64,000 bases of DNA from Neocallimastix lanati (nom. inval.) (GCA_016946835.1 JACVTC010000051.1:525501-589500); one strand, 5' to 3'; shown: positions 49,855 to 62,572, numbered from the stretch's first letter. Numbers and translations are program-made. Notes: generated by a model from the letters alone, not told the origin.

Positions 49855-50564
49855 ATTTGTAATATTATAAATTCTTTTAATATACATATGAGAATTATGT
49901 TAATATTATTTTTAAATAAAAATTGAATATACCCATTTTCTTCTACTGCTAATTTAGCCATGTATCTATCTGCTTCATATGATGGAAATTTTAATTCCAA
50001 TTTTGGCTCTTCTTTACTTTTTAAATATAAATAATGAATATATGTATTAAATTCAATTGGTGACGGACAGTATTTATCAAAGTATTTATATTTATAAATA
50101 CAATTGTGTTTTTCTTTATCAGGTTTAAAAATTTTTTCTTTTAATCCATAAACTGACTTAAACTTATTTTCAAATCTTTTCTTTTTTAATTTTGATAAAT
50201 CTTCTACAGTATCAACAACAAATATTAATTTTTTTAAATTATCTATATGTAGTAAATTATTTATAATCTATTTTATATAATTATATAAATTATTAAATTT
50301 GTATTGAATATATTAACATTGTAACATATTATTTTAAATAAAAAAAAAAAAAAATAATATATATGTTAAATAAAAACTTACTTCTTCATATTTTTGAAGA
50401 GCCTTTTTATAATCAAAGAAGAAATATATTAATTCTTTTCCAATTATATAAAACAAACATGTTCCGTCTACAATTAAAACTATATTATCAGTTGTTTCTT
50501 TATTTTTATCTTCTATTTTAATGATATTATTATTAATATAACTTTTTAAACGTTGTACACCCAT
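47922..50564 (-). CDS. XPG/FEN1-superfamily nuclease of the Asteroid type
   Basis: XPG/FEN nucleases cleave branched DNA or RNA using a cluster of acidic residues; Asteroid members are poorly characterised. Four exons, 50,564-50,382, 50,267-49,933, 49,804-49,116 and 48,988-47,922, join in phase to 757 residues. Motifs: MGVQRLKSYI at the start, VLIVDGTCL with D33, LIFVVDT with D80, then SYEADRYMAKLA (E159, D161). DDSDFFIYDIPGY follows (D174, D175, D177), created across the second-third exon junction, and LSGNDYIPL (D231). These are the expected positions of XPG-N, XPG-I and the GND segment. The remaining 500 residues are Lys/Asn-rich helices without a recognisable domain. Intron two contains a T-run on the plus strand (49,820-49,846); a frame read through it gives a false poly-Lys product. 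The acidic site appears complete, so activity is plausible. Confidence 0.8.
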
Positions 50565-50958
50565 TTTTAAAAAATATATATATAGAAAACAATTTCAATA
50601 TTTTATGTTTATAATAACTAATAATATAATAAAATTAAAATTATTTGATATATAAAAGCAATTGTTTAATTTTATTTTATTTTTTTTTTTTTTAACTGTT
50701 AATTGTTTAATTTTATTTATTTATTTATTTATTTTTTTTTGGACATAATTAAAATTTCCAATTAATGAATAAAAAATGTCCAAAAAGTAAAAATTATTTG
50801 ATACAGAATATATTATAAAAACAATTGTTTAATTTTATTTTATTTTATTTTTTATTTTTTATTTTTTCTATTAATTTAAAAAAAATAATAATAATAATAA
50901 AAAAATTATATTTGAAATAATTAAGTAAAAGTATTAATGAAAATAATAAAAATGATAT

Positions 50959-51014
<56 letters not shown>

Positions 51015-54000
51015 TTACTTACTATTGATAGTCTTAAATTTATAATGAAATATTATATAAAATAATTAAATATTTCTTCAATTTTGAAAAAAAGATTAAT
51101 GAAGGATGGAAAAGTTACTTTACCGAATATTATTTTCAATTATTTTTATTTCAGTGAGGATCAATTTGTATTACAATTATTAAATCAGCATCCATTTTAC
51201 TTTTTTATATATTATTTATTATTAAAATATGCATACCAAAAAAAAATATATATATATATATTAATAATTATTTTTAGATATTTTAATAATAAAATTTAAA
51301 TCATTATTTTATTAATAGATTTAATATTGTTTTATAATTATTGTAATGAAAAATTAAATTTTGGAATATTCTGAACGTTCTATCTTTTAAAAAAAACAAA
51401 GAAAGAAATTGAAAATAAATTCTATTATTTGAATTATTAAACTATGTTATAGTATAATATAATATAATATAATATAATATGATTTTATTAAACTTAATAA
51501 TGCTTTTTTGAAAATATTTTTAGTTGACTGTAGAATGAATTTTTTAATTTATATTTATGCATTAATGAATAGGTGAGTAATTTATATTTCAATTAATGAA
51601 ATGAACCTTTTATTCTTTATTCTAATAAACAAAAGAATTTGAAGTTTTGTTATTTTTTTTATTAACAGTTCTATAAACCATATATATAATTGAATATAAT
51701 TGAATTAACACTGTTCATATGTGATTATAAATTTTGTTTTAAAATTAGTATACTTCTGCATAAATAAACAATCATACTTATAAAAATAAAAAAAAATTTT
51801 ATTAGTTGTAATTTAAATCATTTGAATATTGAAATATTTAATTTTTTTTTTTTTTTAAACAATTATTCTTAACAATCTCATTAATGCCATTTACTCATTA
51901 ACATATGAATATGTATATTTAACAGTTGAATAAATAAAAAAAAATATTTTAGATATATTATATAAATTAATGATTAAGAAATAATAATAAAAAAAAATGA
52001 AGTAATATTGTTATAATAATAATAATAATAATAAATAATAAATAATAATAATAATAATAAAATTATATCTTATTACTGTTATTATCTTTAATAAAATAAT
52101 GATATATCTTTTATTATATTATAAAATTTCTATTTATTATTAATTTTGATTAAAATTTTTTTAATATAATATTTCATAAATATATTTCATAAATATGATA
52201 TTTTATTAATATGATATTTTATAATTTTTATTTAATTAAGAATTATTATATTTTAAATCATTATAATTAAAAAAAAAAGTATATATATCATATATACTAT
52301 CAAATACTTCAAATAATTTAAAATTGTCTTAAAAAATTATAAAATACTAATAAAAATATATATAAAATATAAAAAATGATATATCAAAATTTTAAATATA
52401 TGTTGTTTTCGATTAAAGACTAATTTAAACATAAGAATTTAATGTTAAAATATATATGTTATATTTATATTCTATTATTATATTATTAATTTTTATTTTT
52501 TATATGAATTATAATGTACATAATATAAAATTGTAAAATTATTACTTTATATTTGAAAATATAAATTTTTTTTTTTTTATTTTCAAATATAAAGTTAAAA
52601 AGAGTAATTAATAATTGGATATTCCATTCCATTTAATATTTTATTTTTTTTTTTTTTAATGAAAATATTTAATATAATTTTAAGATTTGTGTAATGCGTT
52701 TTAATAATAAAAGTTAATTATAATTTTTTGAAGATCTGGTTTTTATTAATAAGAATAAAAATTTAAAAATAATTTAATTTTTTAAATTAAAAAAAAAAAA
52801 AAAGAAAAAAAAAAATTATTTTCTGAATTACACAAAATAATTGGTACAATAAAAAAAATAATTTGTAAGAGATTCTATTATTTTTAATATTTTTATATAT
52901 TTTTTATAATTAAAATTTCCTTTCATATATGAATGTATAACATTAGATTTTTCTATTTTTTATTGATGTATTATCTCTAAGTAATTTAAATAAATAATAA
53001 AAAAAAAAAAGAAATCTAAATGAAAATGTTCATTTAGAGTATTAATTTTAATATTTCTATGATAACATAGCAATACTATCACATCTATTTATTTTTTAAA
53101 GACGGTACTGCTGACATGATTCAAATTCAAATAGGTATGAATATTAAATAAAAATCAATGGTTATTAATTATTTATTAAAAACTATTTCTTAACTAATAA
53201 TATTTAATATTGTTTTAACTTTAGAAATTATAATCAATAAATATTTAATTTTAATAGATATCATAAAAATTATCAACGATTGTAATTTATTACTGTTAAT
53301 TATGAACAATTTTATGTATATAATTAGTAAAAATATCTAAATATATAATTATATGTATATAATATCGTATGAGTTTTAAAAAATGTAATTAATTATTAAT
53401 ACTATATGGTAATCATTATTATTTTTAGAAGTTCATAAATAAAACAAAATAAAAGTAAAAGCAAAAGGAAAAAAAAAAAAAATTATTTTAAATTTTTTTA
53501 ATTGAATATTGAAAATAGTTAAAATAATATAAAATATAAAATATTGTTTAATATTGTTATATAAGTAAAGTGAAGTTCTTTTCTTAATATATTTGTTAAA
53601 ATATTTTATTATGTAAATCGAAAATTAAAAACAAAATTTTAATAAAAATAATTAAAAAAACTTGGATTACAAATTTGGTACAAGTTTTATTCAGGTCAAA
53701 TTAAATTAATTTTTACGTAAAAGTTAATTTATTATTAACTTTAAGAATTATTAAATTATTATATAAATTTTTGTATTCCCCAATATTTTTAGTATTTTTG
53801 TATATTCAATTTATCTTTATTTGAAATTTTTAATTTAATAAAAATAATAATTATAATAATAAAGAAATATTAAATCTTTAAAAATTATTTACTATATAAA
53901 AGATTTGAATTGAATTGATTTCGAATTTTTTATAAATTTAAAATAAAAAAAAAAAAATTATTATATTATTATATAATAATAAAACCATTTTATTAAGTTA

Positions 54001-54044
54001 AGCATATTTAAGACTTTTTTTTTTATCAAAAAAGAAGAAAAACA
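50565..54044. other. AT-rich intergenic DNA, 3.5 kb
   Basis: Contains AAT triplets (50,966-51,012 and 52,015-52,060), an AATAT pentamer run (51,450-51,480) and many A/T runs. A 71-codon open stretch at 51,084-51,299 has no family resemblance and ends in T-rich sequence, so it is not called. No gene is seen. Confidence 0.5.
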
Positions 54045-55086
54045 ATGAAGGTTTTTTCCGTATCATTATTAGTTTTAATTTTTCTTAATATACTAAATGT
54101 TAATGCTGGTTTCCTTATTCCAAATTTAATTGCTTTTACGGATAACTACATTAATTTTCTTAGTGAGAAAAATGTTTCGTAAATATTTTAAATAATTACA
54201 TAAATTTTGATTTTTATATATAAATTAAAGGTATTCTTTTTAATAACAATAAATTAATATTTATATTATTAGCAAAGACATTAAATATGGAGGATCATCA
54301 TCTGGTACTTTAGATGTTTTCTACAATAAAAAAGACACAAGCAATTTAAAACCTGTTGTTATTTTTGTTCATGGAGGGGCTTGGATATTTGGTAACAAGT
54401 ATGAATACTCCAAAATAGGTAGTTTACTCGTTAGAGAAGATTATGTTGGTGTTCTTCCAAACTATGTTTTATTCCCAAGGGGAAGTATTGATGACATGGT
54501 TGATGATCTTTATAAAGCCATTAAATGGACTTATAATAATATTTCAAAATATGGTGGAAATAAAAATGAGATTATTCTTACTGGTCATTCTGCTGGTGCT
54601 CATATAGCTGCCTTAACTGCTTTTAAAGCATCTTTAGATATAAAAAATAATGGTAAAACATTAGGTTCTTTACCAAAACTTAAAAAATTAGTCCTATTCA
54701 ATGGGCCATATGATTTTGATGATTATGATCCAAGTAGAATATTTGGTTATACGGACGTTGAAAGTGGACTTTCTGAGAGACTTGTATCTATACTTGTTAA
54801 TAATAAGGATGTTAGTCCTACCGACTTATTAAAGAAATTTAAAGATGGGTCTGTAGAAAGTTTAGGTGCTCCAGTGATAACATTATTTGCAGCTGATAAG
54901 GACCAATTAGTTCCACATTCTTCATCTAATAATTTAAGTAAACAAATACGTCGTGTTTCGCCATCTACTACACTTAATTATGTATTTAGTAAAGGTAATA
55001 ACTTTGATCATTTTACTTTAATTTTAGGTGCAATCTCAAATAACAATGAATTAGAACAAATGTTTATGGATCTTTGTGAAATGTGA
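54045..55086 (+). CDS. Secreted alpha/beta-hydrolase (carboxylesterase-like)
   Basis: Serine esterase of the HGG-type carboxylesterase group. Two exons, 54,045-54,178 and 54,273-55,086, join in phase (TC/GTAAAT ... TTAG/C) to 315 residues. Residues 1-20 form a signal peptide (KVFSVSLLVLIFLNILNVNA). HGGAWIFGNK at 78-87 supplies the oxyanion hole. GHSAGAH at 149-155 holds nucleophile S151. The acid is most likely D253 in FAADKDQLVP, and the base H291 in NFDHFTL. LPNYVLFPRG matches the conserved YRL/P stretch of this group. Anaerobic fungi secrete many esterases for plant cell walls, so a feruloyl or acetyl esterase role is possible, but the closest motif style also fits isoprenylcysteine methylesterase-like proteins. 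No dockerin is present. No neighbour helps. Confidence 0.88.
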
Positions 55087-55640
55087 TTTATTTTTATTTA
55101 TTTTTTTTTTTAAGTAATAAGAAAAAAAAAATACAAAAATAATATTAAATTTACTATTAAAAAACAAAATATGATAATCAAGGAAAAAACAAAATATATA
55201 CATAATAGAGTATAAATAAAACATATTATAAAATTTTTTTAATAAAATATTTTCATTTTCATATATATATGAAAGAACAAAAATATAGACAAAAACAAAT
55301 ATATATTGAAAAAAAAAAAAAATTTTTTTTTGAAAGATAATATTAATTTGAATTTAACAAATTGATTTTGTCTTTCTTAAAGCAAAATAAAGCAATTTGA
55401 TTTAATGCTTAAATAATTAGAAAAACACTTAATAAATAAACAAAATGAGATGTATCATATTTAAATAATAATAGAATTTTTTGATTAACTAATACGCTAT
55501 TATTATTTATAATATGATAATAATATTTTAGTAAAAAGTTTTAAATGTATATATAAATATATTATATTTTTACTGTAAATTATGAACCTTTATACCTTTT
55601 TTCATAATGTTTAATTAAAACAAAGAAATATTAATATAAA
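55087..55640. other. AT-rich intergenic DNA
   Basis: 3' flank of the esterase gene: A/T runs. No gene is seen. Confidence 0.5.
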
Positions 55641-55781
55641 AACTACCCAAATAAAAATGAAAATAAAAATAAAAATGAAAATAAAAATGAAAATAAAAAT
55701 GAAAATAAAAATAATAATAAAAATAATAATAATAATAAAAATAAAAATAAAAATAATAATAAAAATAAAAATAAAAATAAA

Positions 55782-55812
<31 letters not shown>

Positions 55813-55960
55813 TAAAAATAAAAATAAAAATAAAAATAAAAATAAAAATAAAAATAAAAATAAAAATAAAAATAAAAATAAAAATAAAAATAAAAATAAA
55901 AATAAAAATAAAAATAAAAATAAAAATAAAAATAAAAATAAAAATAAAAATAAAAATAAA

Positions 55961-55991
<31 letters not shown>

Positions 55992-56053
55992 TAAAAATAA
56001 AAATAAAAATAAAAATAAAAATAAAAATAAAAATAAAATAAAAATAAAAATAA

Positions 56054-56084
<31 letters not shown>

Positions 56085-56093
56085 TAAAAATAA

Positions 56094-56124
<31 letters not shown>

Positions 56125-56135
56125 TAAAAATAAAA
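55641..56135. repeat. (AAAAAT)n hexanucleotide microsatellite
   Basis: About 490 bp of AAAAAT/AAAAAC-free hexamer repeats with interspersed AAAAT and AATAAT variants. Its start has a few AAAATG units (55,657-55,700). Long open frames across it (alternating Phe and Tyr, Leu or Ile) arise from the repeat and are not genes. Confidence 0.95.
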
Positions 56136-56954
56136 GAATGTCATTATTAAACAAATATGGGAGAAAAGAACTTCTATTACTAATCTTTCGAGTAAGTCTT
56201 ATCGCAAATAATAATAAATATTCTTTACTCAATGAATCTATTGAAAATAGATTTTGTGATAATATTTCTCTTGGTTTGAAGGAGAGTTTAGTGGATACTA
56301 CACTATTTATTTTACGAATATTACTTTTTTGTGATATTTTATTGAATTTTTTTTAATATAAATGATTTAAATTCACATCTTTATGAAAATATAATGAAAA
56401 TTTGTATTTTTAAAATCATTATGACATTAACTTTATTTTTAATAATTTTGTTTTATATATTTTTTATATATTTTTTATATCAATATATTTATATAATATT
56501 TTTCATTTATATAATTCAATTAATATTTTAAACTTTTTTATAATTAATAAATCAATAGAAGATTCTAAAAAAAAAGGAAGAATGATAATAATTCTAGTAA
56601 TAATAATTGTTAATAGTCATGAATTTATGGTTTATAATTGTGTCGACTTTATTAATACATTTTATGATTAAGTGTTACTCGTACTTAATTATACTAAATT
56701 TAATAATTATATATTAGTACATTGTGACTTATATATTAATCACATTACAATATGTTTAAATATATATTACACATATTTCAAATATTTCGCATATTCTAAC
56801 AATAATAAAATCCTAACATTAGTTTATAGTAAAGCAATATAATCTAATATATATTTAGATATAAATTTTTTAGCCAAAATTCATCATTATGAATATTAAC
56901 AAAAAGAGTAATTATTATTAAAAAAAAACAAAAAATTATATGAAAAAAAAATAC

Positions 56955-56986
<32 letters not shown>

Positions 56987-57085
56987 AGGAGGATTAATAA
57001 AAAAAAATATAAAAACTTAATTACATATATTTTTGTTTATCCAAAACTACTCAAAATTATGGGGAAATTAATAATAATAATAACT
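56136..57085. other. Intergenic region with dispersed-repeat fragment
   Basis: An open stretch at 56,138-56,356 (ending in a stop in a T-run) reads through unique sequence but has no recognisable domain, so I do not call it. About 56,610-56,670 (ATGGTTTATAATTGTGTCGA with TTTATTAAT) is a reversed copy of the motif near 12,410 and 35,097. Confidence 0.4.
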
Positions 57086-57089
57086 ATTA

Positions 57090-57315
57090 TATTATTAAAG
57101 GTAATTTATTAAATTATTATTTAATTATATATTTATTTATTATTTAGTAAATATTTATAAAATAAAGTATATATTAATTATATAATTATTTTACGTGAAT
57201 ATTAAAAATTTTTAGAGTCGCACATGTACATGAAAGTATAGAATTTTTACATAGAAATATGTATTAATATAAATAATGTTAATTTATATGATTTAAATTT
57301 ATTTTTCGATAAATA
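57090..57315. repeat. Direct repeat flanking the retroelement cluster (left copy)
   Basis: This region and 62,255-62,505 align in the same orientation. Shared strings are TATTAAAGGTAATTTATT, CATTTAGTAAATAT-like, ATGTACATGAAAGTATA and TTTTTACATAGAAATATGTA. The right copy has a ~30-nt insertion. The left copy lies just past the stop of the minus-strand RNase H piece, where a 3' LTR would be. Confidence 0.7.
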
Positions 57316-57329
57316 AATAAAGATTAAAG

Positions 57330-57490
57330 TTAAAATTTTTCAATATTATCTTTATTAAAATGATATTTAATTAGAGTATGATTTAATTTTGGATTTAATT
57401 CTCCATTTTCCATTGAAATATTAATTGCATTATTATCAGTGAACAATGTTAATGGTTTGTTATATCTGAATAATTCATATAATTTATTTT
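57330..57490 (-). pseudogene. Copia-type RNase H C-terminal piece (minus strand)
   Basis: The minus strand reads LTLFTDNNAINISMENGELN, then PKLNHTLIKYHFNKDNI and a stop at 57,332-57,330. This is the copia RNase H pattern of DN-A, followed by an N-P-K-H motif and YH. It is the downstream end of the minus-strand element whose gag starts at 61,534. No reverse transcriptase is found between here and 58.5 kb. Confidence 0.7.
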
Positions 57491-57593
57491 TTATCTTTTA
57501 ATAATTTTTTAATATGTAATGAAACACTTATATATATTTTATTTTATGGTATAAAAATATATTGAATGAATTAAAAATAAAAGCAGATAATTT

Positions 57594-57815
57594 GATGATA
57601 ATCAAGCTGCCATTTATAATTGTAAAAATGAAACCATAAATCCAAAATTAAAACACATTGACCTTAGATATCATAGAATAAAAGAATTAGTGAAAGGTAA
57701 AATTATTAGTTTAAAAATATGTGAAATCACAATCAAATTTAGCAGATGTTTTTGCTAAATATTTGAGTGGACCATCTATGACAAAATTTAGAAATAATAT
57801 TCTATTAAAATTTTA
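57594..57815 (+). pseudogene. Copia-type RNase H C-terminal piece (plus strand)
   Basis: The plus strand reads DDNQAAIYNCKNETINPKL, then KHIDLRYHRIKELVKG. After one frameshift near 57,715-57,722 it continues YVKSQSNLADVFAKYLSGPS to a stop at about 57,813. It is the same domain as the piece at 57,330-57,490 but on the other strand, so two copia tails meet head to head within 100 bp. Confidence 0.75.
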
Positions 57816-58500
57816 ATTAATTTAAATTAAGGAAATATTAAAAATGTAAACTTTAAAATGTTAGAATATAAAGTTGAATTTTAGTTATATATTTCATTTA
57901 ATGTTAATTTAAATTATTATTGAATTTTAGTTATATATTTCATTTAATGTTATTTTAAATTATTATTGAATATATTTTAAAAAATATTTTTTATAATCAA
58001 TGTAGTACGCAGTATAGCTTGACCCATAGTGTACCAAAATTATGAACTACTCATGTAATTTATAATATAGCTATTTTTGTAATTAATTAAAAAAGAGACT
58101 TAATTAAAGTAATTTCAAATTGATCAAAATACGTTTCCAAAAAAAAAAAAAAACTAAAAGGTTGATTATTATAATAATTAGTGTTTTAAAAATTTTAGTT
58201 AGACTTTATATTATCAGTATTATAAATAGATATATTATTTTTAGTATTAAATATTTTTATTAAAAACATCATTATTAATAATGGAATTATTTAAATTATT
58301 ATTATTTTATTCATTTATTTTTTGTGTTTTTTCATTATTATCATTTTTTGTTCATAATTATTATCAAATAAGGTTTTGTTACAAATTTTTAGTTATTAAA
58401 GTCAAAAAAAAGAATTTATAATTTTTTTTGTTATACTATAATTGTATATTAGTATTATCAAAATTTTGTTCAAAATTTTGAAATTTTTTATTAATAAAAT
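57816..58500. other. Retroelement non-coding debris
   Basis: Holds a duplicated ~62-bp unit (57,880-57,965, TTGAATTTTAGTTATATATT). A tail ending CAAAATACGTTTCC followed by A-run (58,125-58,153) is present reversed near 62,170-62,185. It is probably the 3' end of the plus-strand copia piece. No coding sequence. Confidence 0.5.
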
Positions 58501-58504
58501 TTAT

Positions 58505-59141
58505 TTACAATTTTCGAATTAATATCTTCAAGCAAATTTGAAATGAGGGGATCTCAGAAATATTATTATTTTTAATGTCTTCTGACTTTTTATTGCCCAT
58601 AAAATTAATATTATTGTTTTCCATAGAAGGAGAACTTTCAAAATCTATACTTGAATTTATATTATTTATATTTAAATTATTATTATTTTTGTTATTAAAG
58701 TCTTGTTGTGAATTATTAAAATTTTCGTCAAAAATTATATTATTATTGTCTAAGCTAGTATTATTTTCGGAAACCTGAGTAGTATCATTTTTAGAGGCGG
58801 GAAGGTTCATAATTGTTTATTAATTTTTTAGAAAAATAAAAATCAAAAGAAAGAAAATTTTGATCTCTATATTCATTACTATTATTATTTGAAAAATGAA
58901 AACCAGTAGGAGTATCTTCTAAATAATGAATTTCTCCACAATAATAGATAGAATAATAATCATAGTCCATATTAATATATAACTATTATAATCATAGTCC
59001 ATATTAATATATAACTATTCATCTTTTTCACTGAATCCTAAAAATATACCTTTTTTTAGATTTAGGAACAAATTTTGTTTTTCTTGTATTATTATCTATA
59101 CAAATGGCGGTATAGCCAAAAACTCCAATATAGTGTATTTT

Positions 59142-59177
<36 letters not shown>

Positions 59178-61534
59178 CTTTTTCATAAAAAAACTTCATC
59201 AGATATTTTATTATGAATTCAGGAATGTGGAACTTATATAAATATAATTGTATATAAAATTACAAAATCCTAAAAGCTTTCATTGAGTTCACTCCAATAA
59301 ACCATAGTTTTGACACAAGATATAAAAGTTAAGTTGAATATTTCAAATAAGTCCATTATTTTCTGGATTATACAGAGGAGAATAAACGATTTCAATATCA
59401 TTTTCTTTACAGAATTCATTTATCTTCTTATTTTTATATTCCTCGGTATTGTCTGATTTAAATGCTTTAATTTTATTATTATAACATTTATTATTAAGCA
59501 TTTTTAATGTATTAATTATAAATCTATAGTTATTATGCATATGCTGCATTAAATTGCATATCACACATATATATTTAAATTAATAATAATAATAATAAAT
59601 ATTATAATAAAAATAATAAGATCTATGGCTTCTGATTTACTTTTCATAATAAATACCCATGAGTATCCATCAATAATTGTAAAGAAAACTATTTTTCCCA
59701 ATAATAAATATTAATTGGTCCAACTATATCTGAATGTATTATTTTGAGTTTCTTTTTGGCTCTTGGTGGCGTTTTATTGTATAGATACATTTCATTTTGA
59801 CGAATTTACAATCATCACACAAATTGTCATTTAACTTTGTGAATATTTATATGATTCTTAAAGTCTTCCTGGTAGAAATGACCAAACCATCGATGCCAAA
59901 TGAGTTCATAACCATTCTGAAAATTTTGAATAGCTATTACATCATTTTTATTATTTCTTTCATCATTTTCATCATAATGGTCAATCGTAATTTTGAACTC
60001 ATTATTTTTATTGGAATGACATATAATAAAATTATTATAATTATTATAAAAGATTCTTAGAATAATAATTTCAATATCATCCATTTCTGTTAATGTTTTA
60101 ACGTCATACTTTGCCCATTCAATTCCACTAGTAATATTTTTGGCAGCATCCTTGGAGAAAAGAACTCATTTGAATTTAAAATGACGATTATTTATGGTAA
60201 ATTCAAATTTACCATATCCTTCAAAATAATAATATATGTTATTTAGGTATTTTATTACATATTTTTCTTTTTAAAAATTATTTAATAAAATTTATGTTAT
60301 TAGTTATTTGTTCTCCAGCACCAGAATCATACAACCATTCAGATTTCAGATTTTTCAACTTTTTCAGAATTGATTTTAAAATTTTCTTTAACCAGGTTTA
60401 AACTATTTTCCACTCGAGTACTGTTTTTATTTTCATTTTTATCATAACTTTCAGAATAATTGATAAAATTAATAGAGTAATCAGATTCTTCATATTCTTC
60501 AGATTCATCGTCACTTTCTTTTTTCTTTTGGATCGCAGTTTTTGTAAAATATTTGTTTCATATCATTATAAGATACATTTTCATTGCATTCATCATTTAA
60601 ATTAATATATTTGTCTTTTTTTTTTTCTTTTTAATAATATTTTTCTTTACACTTATATTTATAATTTTCTATGTCCTTTTTATAATATTTATTATATATT
60701 CCTTTTGGTTTTCGTGGATTATATCTATATTCTCTGGTAAAATATCCATTTCTTTCACTAATTTCACTATATTTGTTATTGAATCTATTATTGTTATTTG
60801 GATCTTTATTAAAATTTCCTTTTTTAGATAAAAGTTTATTGTTTCTATTATTATTATTGTTATTATTAAAATTATTATTGTTTCTGTGACTATTTTTTCA
60901 TGCATAATCAATATCCATTTGATCATCAGTATATTCATTAAAGTTAGAAAAGTCATTCACTTTAGCCCGCATTTTGAGATTTTCATTAATTTTATTTTTT
61001 AGGTTTTCTACTTTGATATTACTTATCAAAGCTAGTTTCTTCCTAAAACTATTTAGGAACGCGTTTAGGAAATATTTAACTTTTTCTGTATCTCCTGAAC
61101 CAATCTTTAAATCAATCCATATTTTTAAATATTCTATAGATTTTTTTTAATAGCGACAGGAATCTCATCTTCCTTTTTAGCTTTTATCATTTTTAATTTA
61201 TTTATCCACTGAGTCATATTATTAACATCATGTCCATATTCTTCTTTTAAATAGGTTATTATTTAAGATAGTATTTTAAACAAATAATATCATTAAGAAT
61301 TTTTTGTGGATATTGTATTTTTAATGATATATCTTTCTTTACTATTTTTTATTTTGACTTCTTTAATTTTTTCTTTTGTTTCTTCATTATTTTGATCAAG
61401 TTTATTTAATTCAACAAAAATGACATTTTTAGGTATTCACTTACGCCTTCTTAATTAATTTTATTATCTTACCATATTTAATAATTTGTACCATCTAATA
61501 TGACTTCCCTTTCAAAGGAAATATTATCATTCAT
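58505..61534 (-). pseudogene. Ty1/copia-type gag-protease-integrase remnant
   Basis: Read on the minus strand from 61,534 the copia order is visible in broken frames. Gag starts MNDNISFEREVILDGTNY (the LDGTNY-W motif). A gag body follows near 61,150-60,960 (WIDLKIGSGDTEKVKYFLNA), then an Asn-rich, Arg-rich region (60,956-60,669). The protease core WLYDSGAGEQI is near 60,345-60,310. The pre-integrase zinc motif has HRWFGHF near 59,890 with CDDCKFVKM near 59,815. Integrase pieces are TIIDGYSWVFIMKSKSEA (about 59,690-59,635) and FKSDNTEEYKNKKINEFC then YSPLYNPENNG (59,470-59,345). An Asn-rich linker with its own ATG lies at 58,810-58,505. Reverse transcriptase is absent. Many stops and frameshifts make it dead. 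Confidence 0.8.
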
Positions 61535-61554
61535 TTATTAAATTCCATTTCCGG

Positions 61555-62069
61555 TTTTCTTTATAAGAGGTTTTTATGGAATATGATGGTTAGGGTTACA
61601 TGTAAGTATTTCCCCCTTTTATATATATTATTCTTAATATTTTAAGTAATATTGACAAGATACTGTCCTAATTGTGGGTCTGAGAGGGTTGCTTGAGTAT
61701 TGTCATTTAATATATTTACGAAGGAATTTCTAGCATATGGGTGCATATGTATATGGATAAATTCGACAAAAGCAATCTTTTAGACTAATACACAATTACC
61801 AAGTGAGTTAGAACGTATCTCATTGAGATAAGCTGTATTAGCCCCGCTTTAAAGGGAAGTTAGGAACTGAAGAGACACTCAGAGAAAAAAAGGTATTTGG
61901 AAATTATCAGCAATAGCATACATATCAGAGTGCCAATTCTGAACAATCAGTTAGGCTATCCAGCAGGAACAATATCCGCCTATGCGAAAAGCATACGGAA
62001 GTGTTGTGATTAACTCAATATTTCCATGCCTTAAAGAGAGTGGCTAAAAATAAGGGTGGTACACAATGG

Positions 62070-62075
<6 letters not shown>
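61555..62075 (-). mobile_element. LTR-like repeat (copy B, 5' of the copia gag)
   Basis: In the minus direction it starts TTCCATTGTGTACCACCC at about 62,070 and ends CCATCATATTCCATAAAAAC near 61,575, about 40 bp before the gag ATG at 61,534. It matches copy A (27,975-29,036, plus) at both ends, without the internal insertion. It also matches copy C (62,573-62,775) over its 5' 200 bp. Position and orientation fit a 5' LTR of the adjacent gag remnant. It is GC-richer than its surroundings. Confidence 0.65.
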
Positions 62076-62100
<25 letters not shown>

Positions 62101-62254
62101 TTTATTAAATTTTAATGTCATAAAAATTTTCTACTTTATCATGATTTAATTTATATTTATTTTATTAATATTTATTTTTTTGGAAACGTATTATATTGAT
62201 ATATTGATTATTTTATATATAAATATAATAAGAGTACAAATAAGACTCTTAATT

Positions 62255-62510
62255 TATTAAAGGTAATTTATTTAATTATTATTTAATTAAACATTTATTT
62301 ATCATTTAGTAAATATTTTATGAAAGACCTCTTCATTTTGTTTATAAAGTATTATTTTATTTTAATTATATAATTATTTTATGTGAATGTTAATAAATTT
62401 TAGAGATATGTACATGTACATGAAAGTATATAATTTTTACATAGAAATATGTAAATTATCACAAATAATTTTAATTTACATGATTTAAATTTATTTTTTT
62501 ACATAAATAT
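62255..62510. repeat. Direct repeat flanking the retroelement cluster (right copy)
   Basis: Partner of 57,090-57,315, in the same orientation and 5.2 kb away. It carries the extra segment GAAAGACCTCTTCATTTTG (62,322-62,340) that the left copy lacks. If these are LTRs, the LTR-like repeat B lies inside the element, which conflicts with B being its 5' LTR; nesting would resolve this. Confidence 0.65.
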
Positions 62511-62572
62511 TCATGATTTATTTTTTTATAATATTTGGTTTTAATCTTTATTTTTTTTTTTTTTTTTTAATT

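Noticed and set aside
49806-49887. Start of a separate 259-residue protein with poly-Lys near its N-terminus
   Set aside because: The poly-Lys is the intron homopolymer; splicing at 49,804 restores the DDSD motif in phase with the upstream exon.
51084-51299. 71-codon open frame
   Set aside because: No homology pattern, ends in T/A-rich sequence, and no splice partners found in phase.
55611-56232. Long open frames of alternating Phe/Tyr or Leu/Phe on the minus strand
   Set aside because: They are translations of the AAAAAT hexamer array in several frames; no unique coding sequence is involved.
56138-56356. 72-codon open frame after the hexamer array
   Set aside because: It starts at the repeat border, has no recognisable domain and ends in a T-run; chance cannot be excluded.
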